DNA of 64,000 nt, taken from positions 2,906,202 to 2,970,201 of the forward strand of contig NZ_JARKMX010000008.1 of NCBI RefSeq assembly GCF_029360705.1. Direction: 5' to 3'. This document shows, piece by piece, positions 44,860-53,115 of this stretch. The stretch is from Paraflavitalea pollutisoli. GTDB taxonomy: Bacteria; Bacteroidota; Bacteroidia; Chitinophagales; Chitinophagaceae. The notes under the pieces were generated by a model. It made no database searches and had not been told where the DNA came from. It worked only from the letters and a program-made list of their open reading frames with translations. Position numbers and translations under genes: made by a program. Positions within the stretch are counted from its first letter, which is position 1. Every line of letters starts with the position of its first letter.

Positions 44860-47217
44860 TTATTCAGTGCGCAAACTCCTGACAGGGTTGGCCAGGATGG
44901 CCTTGATCGCATGAAAGCTTACCGTACCGATGGTGATCAGGAGGGCAAAGAACGCCGTGATGGCAAACACCCACCACTCGATAGAAATGCGGTAACTGTA
45001 TCCATTTAACCACCTATGCATGGCATACCAGGCGATGGGACATCCGATCAATAGGGCGATGCCGATGAGCACGATAAAATCTTTGGAAAGGAGCGTGGTA
45101 ATACTGAAGCCGGAAGCGCCAAGCACTTTGCGGATGCCAATCTCCTTGATGCGGGTTTCGGCCATATAACTGGCGAGGCCGAAAAGCCCGAGGCAGGAAA
45201 TGAGGATGGTAAGGCCGGCAAAAATGCCCGTCAGCCGACTGGTCAACTCCATGTCGACGAATTTCAGGGCATAGTCCTGGTCTACAAAATGATATTCGAA
45301 GGGGTAAGAAGGTGCGTATTGCTTGAAGATCTTACCAATTGCCGCGACCTGCTCTGCCACATTATTGGTGGGTTGCAGGCGCATGTGAATGATATTGAAG
45401 CGCATGCCCTTCGGTCCAAAGATCACCAATGGGGTGGTTCTTTCGTAGGGAGAATCGAAAATATAGTCTTTGAAAATACCGACCACATGGTATTCCATAT
45501 CTCCCTCGCGGATCAACTGGCCGATCGGGTTGGCAAAGCCCATATGTTTGGCAGCCGATTCATTGATCAGTATGCCTGTTGAATCGGTGGGATACTGGAC
45601 AAGATCCAGGTCGCGGCCTTCCACCAGCGTTAAGCCGGCAGTCTGGATCAGCCCTTCGTCCTGGGCACCGCGTTGAACCTCGGTATTATCCTGGGGGTCT
45701 TTACCGTTCCATTGAATGGCGGTGGTGGAACTGAATTCAGACGTAAGTTGAGAGGCTGTTCGGGTAATGGAGCCCACCTGACCCGATGCCAGCAGATCAC
45801 GCTTCAACAACTCGTAATTCTTGCTGAGTTCGGGAGTGATCCAATGATACCCCAACGAGTTGCCTGCATAACCGGCATTTCGTTGTTGTGCAAAACGGAT
45901 CTGCTGGGTAACGATAATGGTGGAAATGATCAGTACGATGGCAATACCGAATTGGAAAACAACCAACACCTTCCGGGGAGTAACCAGGGTACCGGTCTTC
46001 TTGAAATGGCCTTTCAGCGCACCGATCGGGTTAAAGGATGATAAAAAGAAAGCGGGATAACTGCCCGCCAAAATACCTGTCATCAGGATGAAGCCGGCAA
46101 AGGCCAGCCAAAAATCGATTCTCGTGTAGGGCAGCACAAACTCCTTCCCCATCAACAGATTGAAACCAGGCAATACCGTCAGCACCAGGATGATCGCCAG
46201 CAATCCGGCGAAGGTGGCCAGCAATACAGATTCCAGCAGAAACTGCATAATAAGGGACGTTCGTAATGCTCCTGTTACTTTTCGGATACCTACTTCCTTG
46301 GCACGTTTTTCACTCCGCGCAGTACTCAGGTTCATAAAGTTGATGCAGGCAATGAGCAGCAGGAATCCGGCAATGACGCCAAACATGGTGACCATGGTAA
46401 TGCGGCCACCCGAAACCTGTCCATTTTCAAACTCGGTGTACAAGCGCCATTTGTCTAACGGATGCAGGAAGATATCCCCTTCAGCTTTGTTGTCGGTGTG
46501 CCGGCGGGTAACGTTTTTGACCTGCGCATTGATCGCGGCTTCAGTGGTACCGGGGCGCGCCAGTACAAAGACCCACACCGAGTTATTGAACCAGTTAAAT
46601 TCATCCGTGCCTATTTTTTGATAGTAGGCCCAGGGAAGGATGTATTCAAAACTAAACAGGCTGTTGGTGGGGATATCCTGTAAAACACCACTCACCTGAA
46701 ATATATCCTTGTCGATACGAATATTCTTACCCACCACATTTGTGTTACCAAACATCTTTCGGGCAAAGGTTTCCGTGATTACGATGGAATACACGTCTTT
46801 CAAGGCGTCGGAGACATTCCCTTGCAGCAAGGGGAAGGAGAACATAGATAAAAAAGAAGGGTCGGTCACGAGGGCCTTGGTCGACATCTTTTTATCGTCG
46901 ACTGCGGTGACAAACCAGCGCATATCCACCCGGCAGGTATTTTCGATGCTGGAGTAATCGTCTTTCAGGGCAGCTGACACAGGTTGCGGAACGGATGACC
47001 AGCATTGCAGGGAGTTGTCACTCATACCGCGGTTATAGGCCTGGTACAGGCGGTCCTTGTTTTTGTGAAACTGGTCGTACCCTACCTCATGGTAGATCCA
47101 CAGGCAAATCAGCATGGCACTGGCAATACCCATCATCAGGCCTGCGATATTGATGAAGGAGAATGTCTTGGTTCGGAAAATATTCCGAAAGGCTACTTTC
47201 AGATAGTTTCTTAGCAT
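44860..47217 (-). CDS. FtsX/MacB-like ABC transporter permease
   Basis: About 785 residues from the ATG at 47217 (47223 is also possible; the frame extends to 47340 without a signal). Order: N-terminal membrane helix at FSFINIAGLMMGIASAMLICLWIY, a MacB-PCD periplasmic domain, three FtsX-type helices near residues 280-420 (MVTMFGVIAGFLLLIACINFMN), a second MacB-PCD domain, and three more FtsX helices ending FFALLITIGTVSFHAIKAIL. Ends NPVRSLRTE, a typical C-terminus. These permeases couple to a separate ATPase and act in lipoprotein export, peptide resistance or signal relay. No ATPase gene lies beside it. Confidence 0.93.
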   Translation of the reverse strand: MLRNYLKVAFRNIFRTKTFSFINIAGLMMGIASAMLICLWIYHEVGYDQFHKNKDRLYQAYNRGMSDNSLQCWSSVPQPVSAALKDDYSSIENTCRVDMRWFVTAVDDKKMSTKALVTDPSFLSMFSFPLLQGNVSDALKDVYSIVITETFARKMFGNTNVVGKNIRIDKDIFQVSGVLQDIPTNSLFSFEYILPWAYYQKIGTDEFNWFNNSVWVFVLARPGTTEAAINAQVKNVTRRHTDNKAEGDIFLHPLDKWRLYTEFENGQVSGGRITMVTMFGVIAGFLLLIACINFMNLSTARSEKRAKEVGIRKVTGALRTSLIMQFLLESVLLATFAGLLAIILVLTVLPGFNLLMGKEFVLPYTRIDFWLAFAGFILMTGILAGSYPAFFLSSFNPIGALKGHFKKTGTLVTPRKVLVVFQFGIAIVLIISTIIVTQQIRFAQQRNAGYAGNSLGYHWITPELSKNYELLKRDLLASGQVGSITRTASQLTSEFSSTTAIQWNGKDPQDNTEVQRGAQDEGLIQTAGLTLVEGRDLDLVQYPTDSTGILINESAAKHMGFANPIGQLIREGDMEYHVVGIFKDYIFDSPYERTTPLVIFGPKGMRFNIIHMRLQPTNNVAEQVAAIGKIFKQYAPSYPFEYHFVDQDYALKFVDMELTSRLTGIFAGLTILISCLGLFGLASYMAETRIKEIGIRKVLGASGFSITTLLSKDFIVLIGIALLIGCPIAWYAMHRWLNGYSYRISIEWWVFAITAFFALLITIGTVSFHAIKAILANPVRSLRTE

Positions 47218-47223
47218 ACCCAT

Positions 47224-47691
47224 AAAAAGGCAAAGCCGGTGCCAGTCGAATAAGCAGTTATGAATCAACGGATTTCCCTTTCTGCGAGCCGAGTCCAGTG
47301 TACGGATTCGATACAACGCAGCGGACAGAAGCACAGCCATTAATAGTTATACTGACTGCACGTCCATAGATTATGTGAGATGGAGCAACCTGGTGGGTGG
47401 GTGGATAAAGCACAACGTCTGTCATTCCTGCACAACGATCGGCACTCAAGGAGCGGATATGCGCACTTATCCAATTTAGTGTCCATTTGCGCAAATTGTT
47501 ATTCCCGCGAGCTATTTTCGCGCGCTATTTCCTTAAAAAACAATGACTTATTCCCACAATCGTAAATCTAACCTTTTACAGTCTACGTAGGTTAATTCCG
47601 TCCATGGACCATACAGCGCTGAGCCCCTATGATTCGCCTAACCGAAGAATCATTACAAAGCTTAATAAACCATTACTAACATCAAGAACAA
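47224..47691. other. Intergenic region upstream of two divergent genes
   Basis: 468 bases without a supported gene between the divergent permease and lipoprotein starts. The translation frames across it lack signal or motifs. No clear palindrome or consensus promoter found. The stretch near 47500-47560 is AT-rich (TTATTCCCGCGAGCTATTTTC and following) and may hold the promoters. Confidence 0.5.
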
Positions 47692-49050
47692 ATGAGAAAT
47701 CTTCGTTTGGCTGGCGTAGCCTTGTTGCTCGCATTCAGTTTCGTTTTCCAGGGTTGTAAGAAGGAACTTAGACAACCAGATGCCCGGGAGCTATTTACCA
47801 CTTCAGAAGCACGGCAATACTTTGAACAGGAATATGGAGAGCCTGTTCCTTCAGCATTATCCAATTCAAGATCATCACAGTTGTTATCGCCAGACTGGAC
47901 GTTGGCGGAAACCCGGCAATCTGAGAGCGGAACGGCCATCATTGTTCCCGTCAGGCATAAGGTGGGGTCATATGTCTTTAGCAGGTCATCGAAGTACTAT
48001 TTCCCGCTGGACAGCATTACGAAACTGTACATTTATAAGACAAAGGAGAAAGGGCTTCAGGCGGCTAAGATCACCTACCTGCCCGACGACGATTACATAG
48101 AAAAAGGTGAGGCCTATTCCGGACTCGTTGTCGTCGAAGACTGGAATGGCCCGAAACGGGTAGTCTACCAAAAGCTGCCATCGGGCGAATTGCTTGTATC
48201 AACACCCGAAAAAGACCAGACATCCAATACGAGAATGGAATGCGTATACTTTTACGGGCATAACTATTCGGAGGATGATCCGGAGGGATATTATTATACG
48301 GAACTCATAGGTTGTTACTTTGTACCGGATCCATATGTCAGTCAACCAATACAATATGATAAGGTAGTAGATCCGCTCAATCCTGGAGGAGGAGGTGTGG
48401 GTAAACCTACGTTTGGGGCGTCGTCGGCTGTAGTCGTATTATCCGGAACTCATCCAATTCCAAATGCCAAAGCCTATCTGAATTGTTTTAGCAATCTACC
48501 AGGAAATACCAATCAGTACCAAGTTTCTATAGCTGTCGCCCAACCTATACCCGGTACGCGAGAAACTTGGACCTTCGTAGTACCTAGTGTAGATGATTTG
48601 CGTGTAGTTAATGTAGGACACACATTTCTAATTTTGAGTCAAACTGGTCCAAACGGCGCAATCGTCCGAAATGTTGGCTTCTACCCGAAAAGTCTTTCAA
48701 CGCCAAGGTCGCCAATATCTCCCGGCGTTTTGAATAATGACCAGTACAAAAAATTCAATATAAGACTAAACATTACGATGACCGGGGATCAGTTCATGAC
48801 TGTTATGGATTATATTACCCAAAACGAATTTTCTCAGTACAACATCAACAACTATAATTGTACGAATTTTGCCCTAAACGCTTTAGCTTATGCTGGCATA
48901 AACGTCTATACTACGGTTGGAACATGGCCAGGCGGCCAAGGATATAACCCTGGATATCTCGGAGAAGATATAAGGGGAATGACACCTACCACAACCATGA
49001 AGCCGAGTAACTCAATAGCCCCGCACCCTAACAAAGGGTTTTGTCAATAA
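47692..49050 (+). CDS. Two-part lipoprotein with a possible permuted papain-like C-terminal domain
   Basis: 452 residues. Lipobox FQGC (Cys22). Residues 30-210 are a polar, beta-rich domain (SGTAIIVPVRHKVGSYVFSR, YIYKTKEKGLQAAKITYLPDD). A glycine-rich linker (NPGGGGVGKP) leads to a C-terminal domain in AT-richer DNA. That domain has VGHTFLILSQTG and, about 90 residues later, YNINNYNCTNFALNALAYAG. A His in a strand followed later by Asn-x-Cys at a helix start is the order of circularly permuted NlpC/P60 or LRAT-like papain folds. The base composition changes close to the linker, which suggests the C-terminal domain was acquired. A secreted small protein follows 9 bases later. Peptidase or acyltransferase function is not shown. 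Confidence 0.6.
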   Translation: MRNLRLAGVALLLAFSFVFQGCKKELRQPDARELFTTSEARQYFEQEYGEPVPSALSNSRSSQLLSPDWTLAETRQSESGTAIIVPVRHKVGSYVFSRSSKYYFPLDSITKLYIYKTKEKGLQAAKITYLPDDDYIEKGEAYSGLVVVEDWNGPKRVVYQKLPSGELLVSTPEKDQTSNTRMECVYFYGHNYSEDDPEGYYYTELIGCYFVPDPYVSQPIQYDKVVDPLNPGGGGVGKPTFGASSAVVVLSGTHPIPNAKAYLNCFSNLPGNTNQYQVSIAVAQPIPGTRETWTFVVPSVDDLRVVNVGHTFLILSQTGPNGAIVRNVGFYPKSLSTPRSPISPGVLNNDQYKKFNIRLNITMTGDQFMTVMDYITQNEFSQYNINNYNCTNFALNALAYAGINVYTTVGTWPGGQGYNPGYLGEDIRGMTPTTTMKPSNSIAPHPNKGFCQ

Positions 49051-49059
49051 ATCTATAAT

Positions 49060-49485
49060 ATGAAATACAAGCTTATTCTCCTTGCCTTTGGAATACTTTT
49101 AAGCTTCATGCCAAATCGAGTTAATGCACAAAAACTCGATTCGTTGAAAAACTGGCGAATTCATACTCCAGTTGACGGGGATGCGCTTAGTACTCATGAA
49201 GACAGTCTTCCATTTATTGCCTCACGCCTTCTATCCTCTGACTTTAAACGTGAACTCAAAAGCCTAGGACCTATCAAAACAGACAGTATAGTTTACGTGA
49301 TGACGGCCTACCTATTAAGTTACGAAGATGAAAAGGGCAAGATGGTAAAAGTCTTAGCCTGCGGAGCAGGTCACTATATTTATATTGGTCGGCAACGCAA
49401 GTTCTATGGCATTCCGATAGAAAATCAGGGAACCTGGCTGGAAATGCTCGATGATGAATATGGTAAGCTAATAAATCGTGAATAA
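49060..49485 (+). CDS. Small secreted protein of unknown family
   Basis: 141 residues with a clear signal peptide (LILLAFGILLSFMPNRVNA). The mature part is beta-rich (DSIVYVMTAYLLSYEDEKGKMV, YIYIGRQRKFYGIPIENQGTW) with no known catalytic motif. It begins 9 bases after the stop of the two-part lipoprotein and is followed by a terminator, so the two genes form an operon. It would share the periplasm with the partner's papain-like domain and could be an inhibitor or immunity protein. That is an inference from gene order. Confidence 0.7.
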   Translation: MKYKLILLAFGILLSFMPNRVNAQKLDSLKNWRIHTPVDGDALSTHEDSLPFIASRLLSSDFKRELKSLGPIKTDSIVYVMTAYLLSYEDEKGKMVKVLACGAGHYIYIGRQRKFYGIPIENQGTWLEMLDDEYGKLINRE

Positions 49486-49508
49486 TCGAATCTCGTATCC
49501 ATACCCGC

Positions 49509-49539
49509 AACGGTCCATCTTTCCAGATGGGCCGTTTTT
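49509..49539 (+). terminator. Terminator after the small secreted protein
   Basis: Stem AACGGTCCATCT / AGATGGGCCGTT (one wobble) with a TTCC loop and a following TTT run. Confidence 0.75.
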
Positions 49540-49585
49540 CTCGTACGGATGAAACACTATACTATACCTAAAAAAAATCGTCCAT

Positions 49586-49975
49586 ATGAAAGAAGGGCAA
49601 CGTAGTCTTTACTCACTCATTTATACAGCCGCTTTCTGCCTTGTGGTAATAGCATTCACCCTCAATATTGAAACATATCCAGCTGAAAGAACATTTGTTA
49701 CATTAGAACTGTTCTATTTTCGAGTTATTTTGCTATACTTTGGCATAGTCATTTTTTGTGCACGCTTGGGCTTTAGGAATATTCAACAAGCTTTCATCTA
49801 TCAACTAACAGGATGGTATAATTTGGTCATAGCCGCCCATGCCATCTTCTGCTATTGCATGAATGACAAATTGCTATATTGGCTCAACTTTGGCTTATAC
49901 AACTTATTCATTGCATTTCTCATTCTCGCAGACTACTACATTCTCCCCAAACTCACCAGCAAAGAAGAAGCTTAA
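49586..49975 (+). CDS. Small membrane protein, four predicted membrane helices
   Basis: 129 residues, four hydrophobic stretches (SLIYTAAFCLVVIAFTLNI, VILLYFGIVIFCARLGF, FIYQLTGWYNLVIAAHAIF, LYNLFIAFLILADYYILP). No known family recognised. The gene is between two terminators and therefore read alone. Its AT-rich base composition matches that of the preceding pair, so it probably belongs to the same accessory patch. Confidence 0.65.
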   Translation: MKEGQRSLYSLIYTAAFCLVVIAFTLNIETYPAERTFVTLELFYFRVILLYFGIVIFCARLGFRNIQQAFIYQLTGWYNLVIAAHAIFCYCMNDKLLYWLNFGLYNLFIAFLILADYYILPKLTSKEEA

Positions 49976-49988
49976 ATCTATCTAACAG

Positions 49989-50020
49989 ACAAGGGCCGCC
50001 TCCACCGAGACGGCTCTTGT
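49989..50020 (+). terminator. Terminator after the small membrane protein
   Basis: Stem ACAAGGGCCG / CGGCTCTTGT (one wobble) with a 12-base loop, followed by TTATTTAT. Confidence 0.7.
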
Positions 50021-50047
50021 TTATTTATGTGACCAATAACTAGTAAA

Positions 50048-50620
50048 TCACTCCCCTACTACATCCGTCAGCGCCCGGAACAAATTCAACGGATACTCCG
50101 CCAGCCGGTTGCAGAGGTACAGGTACCACTCCGTACCATAAACAAAATACAACTTGGTCATATAGCCTTCTGCTTTGAGTGCCCAAAGGTTCTCTTCCTG
50201 GATACCGTAAAGACTTTCAAACTCATAATCTGCCTGTGAAGGCTTGTACAAGTCCACCAGTTTCTTGGCCTCCTGCTGAATTTCGTAGTGATGCGTCGCT
50301 ATCGAGCACTTATGACCGGCTTGCAGCAATTCATTCACATAGCTTAAATATACCTCATCCAATTCTCTTCCCCTGGGCATACTCAATCCAACCGCTGTGG
50401 CAAAAGCGCCTTTCACGATTCGGATCCTGCCGGGCATTTTTATTAGTTCTTTAAAATCTTCCCGCGTACGGTGCAGATACGAATGCAACGTGATCGCCAA
50501 GGTTATTGGTAGATTTAGAAGCTTCCTGGTAAACTCCAATGGCACGATCAGTCTGATTGTTTCCTGAATCACTCTAATTAACCTCAATGCCATGGGCAAA
50601 TGCAGCGCACAAATCTCCAA
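50048..50620 (-). pseudogene. Proline dehydrogenase remnant lacking the N-terminal half
   Basis: 190 codons from a TTG at 50620; the next upstream in-frame codon of use is a TGA, so no fuller reading is possible. The protein keeps typical PRODH C-terminal segments: AITLHSYLHRTREDF, IKMPGRIRIVKGAF, IATHHYEIQ, FESLYGIQEENL and VYGTEWYLYLCNRLAEYPLN. Short one-domain PRODHs have about 300 residues; the missing 100 or so include the first barrel strands and part of the FAD site. The space upstream to the divergent methyltransferase start is only about 180 bases and shows no matching code. A segment before HSYLHRT also differs from the usual. It should not be an active enzyme. Confidence 0.7.
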
Positions 50621-50804
50621 TAAGCTCCGTTTACCCCGGTTTTGGCATCATATAACTGACAAACTACGCCAAAACTGATTTTTTTGCCTGGCAGTCACTT
50701 TGCCAATGGCCATAAAAATCGATATCATTGCTGGAAGACGTTCTTTTAATGTTTAATACCTTCGACTTACCGAAGCCATTACCAACGTAGTCAATATATT
50801 TTGG

Positions 50805-51395
50805 ATGAGTAAACAAACCGATCTTTTTTACAATAGGTTCTCTTTCCTGTATCCACTGGTTGACGTGTTCCTCCAACCGCAGAAAAAGGTTTTACTGAAC
50901 GAGGTCAACGCGATGCCCGCCGGCAACCTGCTGGAGATAGGTGTGGGAAACGGTTCTCATTTAACAGGATATCAAAAACACCGGGTAACTGGTATCGACA
51001 CCTCGGAGGCAATGCTGACCGTTGCCCGCAAAAACTCCCACGAAAGAATCACGCTCCTTAACATGAACGGCGAATCGCTCCAATTTGAGGATCAAAAATT
51101 TGACTATGTCGTTTTATCACACGTTATTGCGGTAGTTGACAATCCTGAACAACTCATGAAAGAGGCTCTCCGGGTTTTAAAACCGCACGGACAAATATTC
51201 ATCCTTAACCATTTCACGCCAGACAACTGGCTAAAGTACATCGATCGGGCTGGTGCAGCTGTCGCCAGGACACTTCACTTTAAATCCCTTTTCCATATCG
51301 AAGAAATTGCTGCGGTTAAACAGGTAACACTGGTAAAAGAGATCAAACTAGGCCCGGCCTCCTATTTCAAAATATTAACCTACCAAAAGAATTGA
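50805..51395 (+). CDS. SAM-dependent methyltransferase (phospholipid N-methyltransferase-like)
   Basis: 196 residues, cytoplasmic. Class I motifs: LLEIGVGNGSHL (motif I), VTGIDTSEAML (motif II), FDYVVLSHVIAVV and LRVLKPHGQIFILNHF. The LYPLVDVFLQPQKK N-terminus and the DNWLKYIDRAG part resemble PmtA-type phosphatidylethanolamine methylases, so a lipid headgroup is a likely substrate. The stop overlaps the VanZ-like gene (TTGA), and the third gene is DgkA, which supports a membrane-lipid role. TATATTTTG ends at 50803, one base before the ATG at 50805: a near-match to the -7 element with almost no leader. Confidence 0.85.
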   Translation: MSKQTDLFYNRFSFLYPLVDVFLQPQKKVLLNEVNAMPAGNLLEIGVGNGSHLTGYQKHRVTGIDTSEAMLTVARKNSHERITLLNMNGESLQFEDQKFDYVVLSHVIAVVDNPEQLMKEALRVLKPHGQIFILNHFTPDNWLKYIDRAGAAVARTLHFKSLFHIEEIAAVKQVTLVKEIKLGPASYFKILTYQKN

Positions 51396-51904
51396 TAAAG
51401 AAGTATACCATAGTGGCTATATCGTTGCTTGTAAGTTTGTTTATCTACTTGTTCTACAGAACAAGCGATACCGTCGTCAACGAAATATTCATCCGGCTCA
51501 CCTCACCCAACCTATACAGCCATATAAAGGCAGCTATCACCGAGGCGCTGCCATTGAACAACCTCATCATATATTCCCTACCCGAAGGGCTTTGGATATT
51601 TTGCATCACGCTCACTTCAAAGCCCTATTACATCAGTCTGAACAACTGGCGATTCGAGGTTGCATTTTTCCCATTGATACTTTGTATCTCCCTGGAGTTA
51701 TTGCAGCTAGCCCATATTACCAATGGCCGGTTCGACTATATGGACATTCTGGTATCTGCCCTCTTCTGGCTATTGGGAAATTTCGGCTGGAAAGACCTTC
51801 AGGAGAAGCAGGAGATTTTTACCCGGCCAGGCTTAAAGACACTTATCTGTTTGGCCAGCTATAGTATCGTCTATTTGGCACATGTCAACAGGGTAATAAA
51901 CTAA
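51392..51904 (+). CDS. VanZ-like membrane protein
   Basis: 170 residues from a TTG at 51392 that overlaps the methyltransferase stop by four bases. Five hydrophobic stretches (YTIVAISLLVSLFIYLFYR, FFPLILCISLELLQLA and DILVSALFWLLGNFGW among them). The segment ELLQLAHITNGRFDYMDILVSALF is the VanZ-like signature, with Glu, Gln, Arg and Asp in the expected places (quoted in parts). VanZ-like proteins are small membrane proteins of unclear role, often linked to glycopeptide response or lipids. In an operon with the methyltransferase and DgkA. Confidence 0.8.
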   Translation: MIKKYTIVAISLLVSLFIYLFYRTSDTVVNEIFIRLTSPNLYSHIKAAITEALPLNNLIIYSLPEGLWIFCITLTSKPYYISLNNWRFEVAFFPLILCISLELLQLAHITNGRFDYMDILVSALFWLLGNFGWKDLQEKQEIFTRPGLKTLICLASYSIVYLAHVNRVIN

Positions 51905-51911
51905 ATTCAGT

Positions 51912-52271
51912 ATGAATAAATTTAAGTCACATCTGATCAGCTATAAGTATGCGCTACGAGGTATTTATGAAGCATTCCGTTACGAAAACAACATGCTCTT
52001 TCACCTGGCAGCAGCCATTGCCGTGATCGTGGTCAATACCTTGTTGAAAATCAGCAAAACCGAGTGGTTGATCACCCTGCTTCTGATCGGCCTGGCCTGG
52101 ATGGCGGAGATCTTCAATACAGCGCTGGAAAAATTGGCCGACCGGGTTACCAAAGAACAGGACCCACTCATCAGGCAGGCAAAAGACCTGGCTGCAGGAG
52201 CCGTGTTGATCATTGGCTTTGTGGCGGTGATATGCGCCCTGATTATTTACCTGCCGTATTTGATGAAATGA
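51912..52271 (+). CDS. dgkA: Diacylglycerol or undecaprenol kinase (DgkA family)
   Basis: 119 residues, three membrane helices. Signatures are AEIFNTALEKLADRV, with the conserved Glu, Asn and Glu of the active site, and AKDLAAGAVLIIGF. The N-terminal SYKYALRGIYEAFRYENNM is typical of the family. It phosphorylates diacylglycerol or undecaprenol at the inner membrane. It starts 7 bases after the VanZ-like stop; the three genes form one operon for envelope lipid handling. Confidence 0.92.
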   Translation: MNKFKSHLISYKYALRGIYEAFRYENNMLFHLAAAIAVIVVNTLLKISKTEWLITLLLIGLAWMAEIFNTALEKLADRVTKEQDPLIRQAKDLAAGAVLIIGFVAVICALIIYLPYLMK

Positions 52272-52427
52272 TTAGCATCCACAGGCCAACGGAATCTGCG
52301 ATCGATTACCTCGTACGTTGCAAGACGAGATCTATGCAGTTGTCATTATTGCATCCCGCCACCAGCTTTCATCACAGATAGATGCGTTGTTGGTCCGTTT
52401 CTAAACAATGCAAGCTGCCCAGCTTAT

Positions 52428-53066
52428 CTAAACTAGCTTTTGTTTAATCGCTTTCGAAACAGCTTCAGATTTCGAGTGTACCTGAAGTTTGTCATAAATA
52501 TGGGCTACATGTGTGCTGACCGTTGCTACAGAAATAAAACATTCCGATGCTATCATCTTATAGGTCTTTCCTTTTACCAGCAAGGCAAGAATTTCCTGTT
52601 CTCTTTCCGATAAGGCAATAAACTCGTGTTTATCGCTAGTCGATGATTGCCGGAGCATTTGTAAAACAAGGACCGCCACAGAACCTGTCATCGGCGCCCC
52701 ACCCAGCAGTGTTTCTTTGATGGCTTCAATGATATTTCTAGGAGCTGTCTTTTTTATCAGGTAACCGCTGGCGCCGGCACAAATTGCCGCAAATATTTTA
52801 TCATTATCCTCAAATACAGTCTGAATAATGATGTGTACTGCCGGGTATCTGCTCTTGATCGGTCCGACCGCCTCTATTCCTGACAAACCGGGCATTTTAA
52901 TATCCATAATAACCACATCCGGATTAGCCAGCTGCATGCTTCGAACAACTGTATTGGCATCAGCAAATTCCCCTGTACAGATCATTCCCTCCTCATGGTT
53001 GATCAGTTGCACTAGACTGTTGCGAAGTGATCTATTATCCTCGAAAATGGCCACTTTGATGTCCAT
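52428..53066 (-). CDS. LuxR/NarL-type response regulator
   Basis: 212 residues. Receiver with VAIFEDNRSLR and the phospho-Asp in VVIMDIKMPGLSG, then the conserved Thr and Lys of IIQTVF and YLIKKT. The C-terminal LuxR helix-turn-helix reads LSEREQEILALLVKGKTYKMIASECFISVATVSTHV (in parts), DKLQVHSKSEAVSKAI. It lies 49 bases downstream of the kinase gene on the same strand, so the kinase and regulator form a cognate pair. Confidence 0.95.
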   Translation of the reverse strand: MDIKVAIFEDNRSLRNSLVQLINHEEGMICTGEFADANTVVRSMQLANPDVVIMDIKMPGLSGIEAVGPIKSRYPAVHIIIQTVFEDNDKIFAAICAGASGYLIKKTAPRNIIEAIKETLLGGAPMTGSVAVLVLQMLRQSSTSDKHEFIALSEREQEILALLVKGKTYKMIASECFISVATVSTHVAHIYDKLQVHSKSEAVSKAIKQKLV

Positions 53067-53115
53067 ATGTAATCAGATTATTTAATAAGAGAATGCTTTT
53101 TCACTCATCATCTGT

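Noticed and set aside
50664..50876. 70-codon minus-strand frame upstream of the PRODH remnant as its missing N-terminus
   Set aside because: It does not resemble PRODH and overlaps the methyltransferase start.
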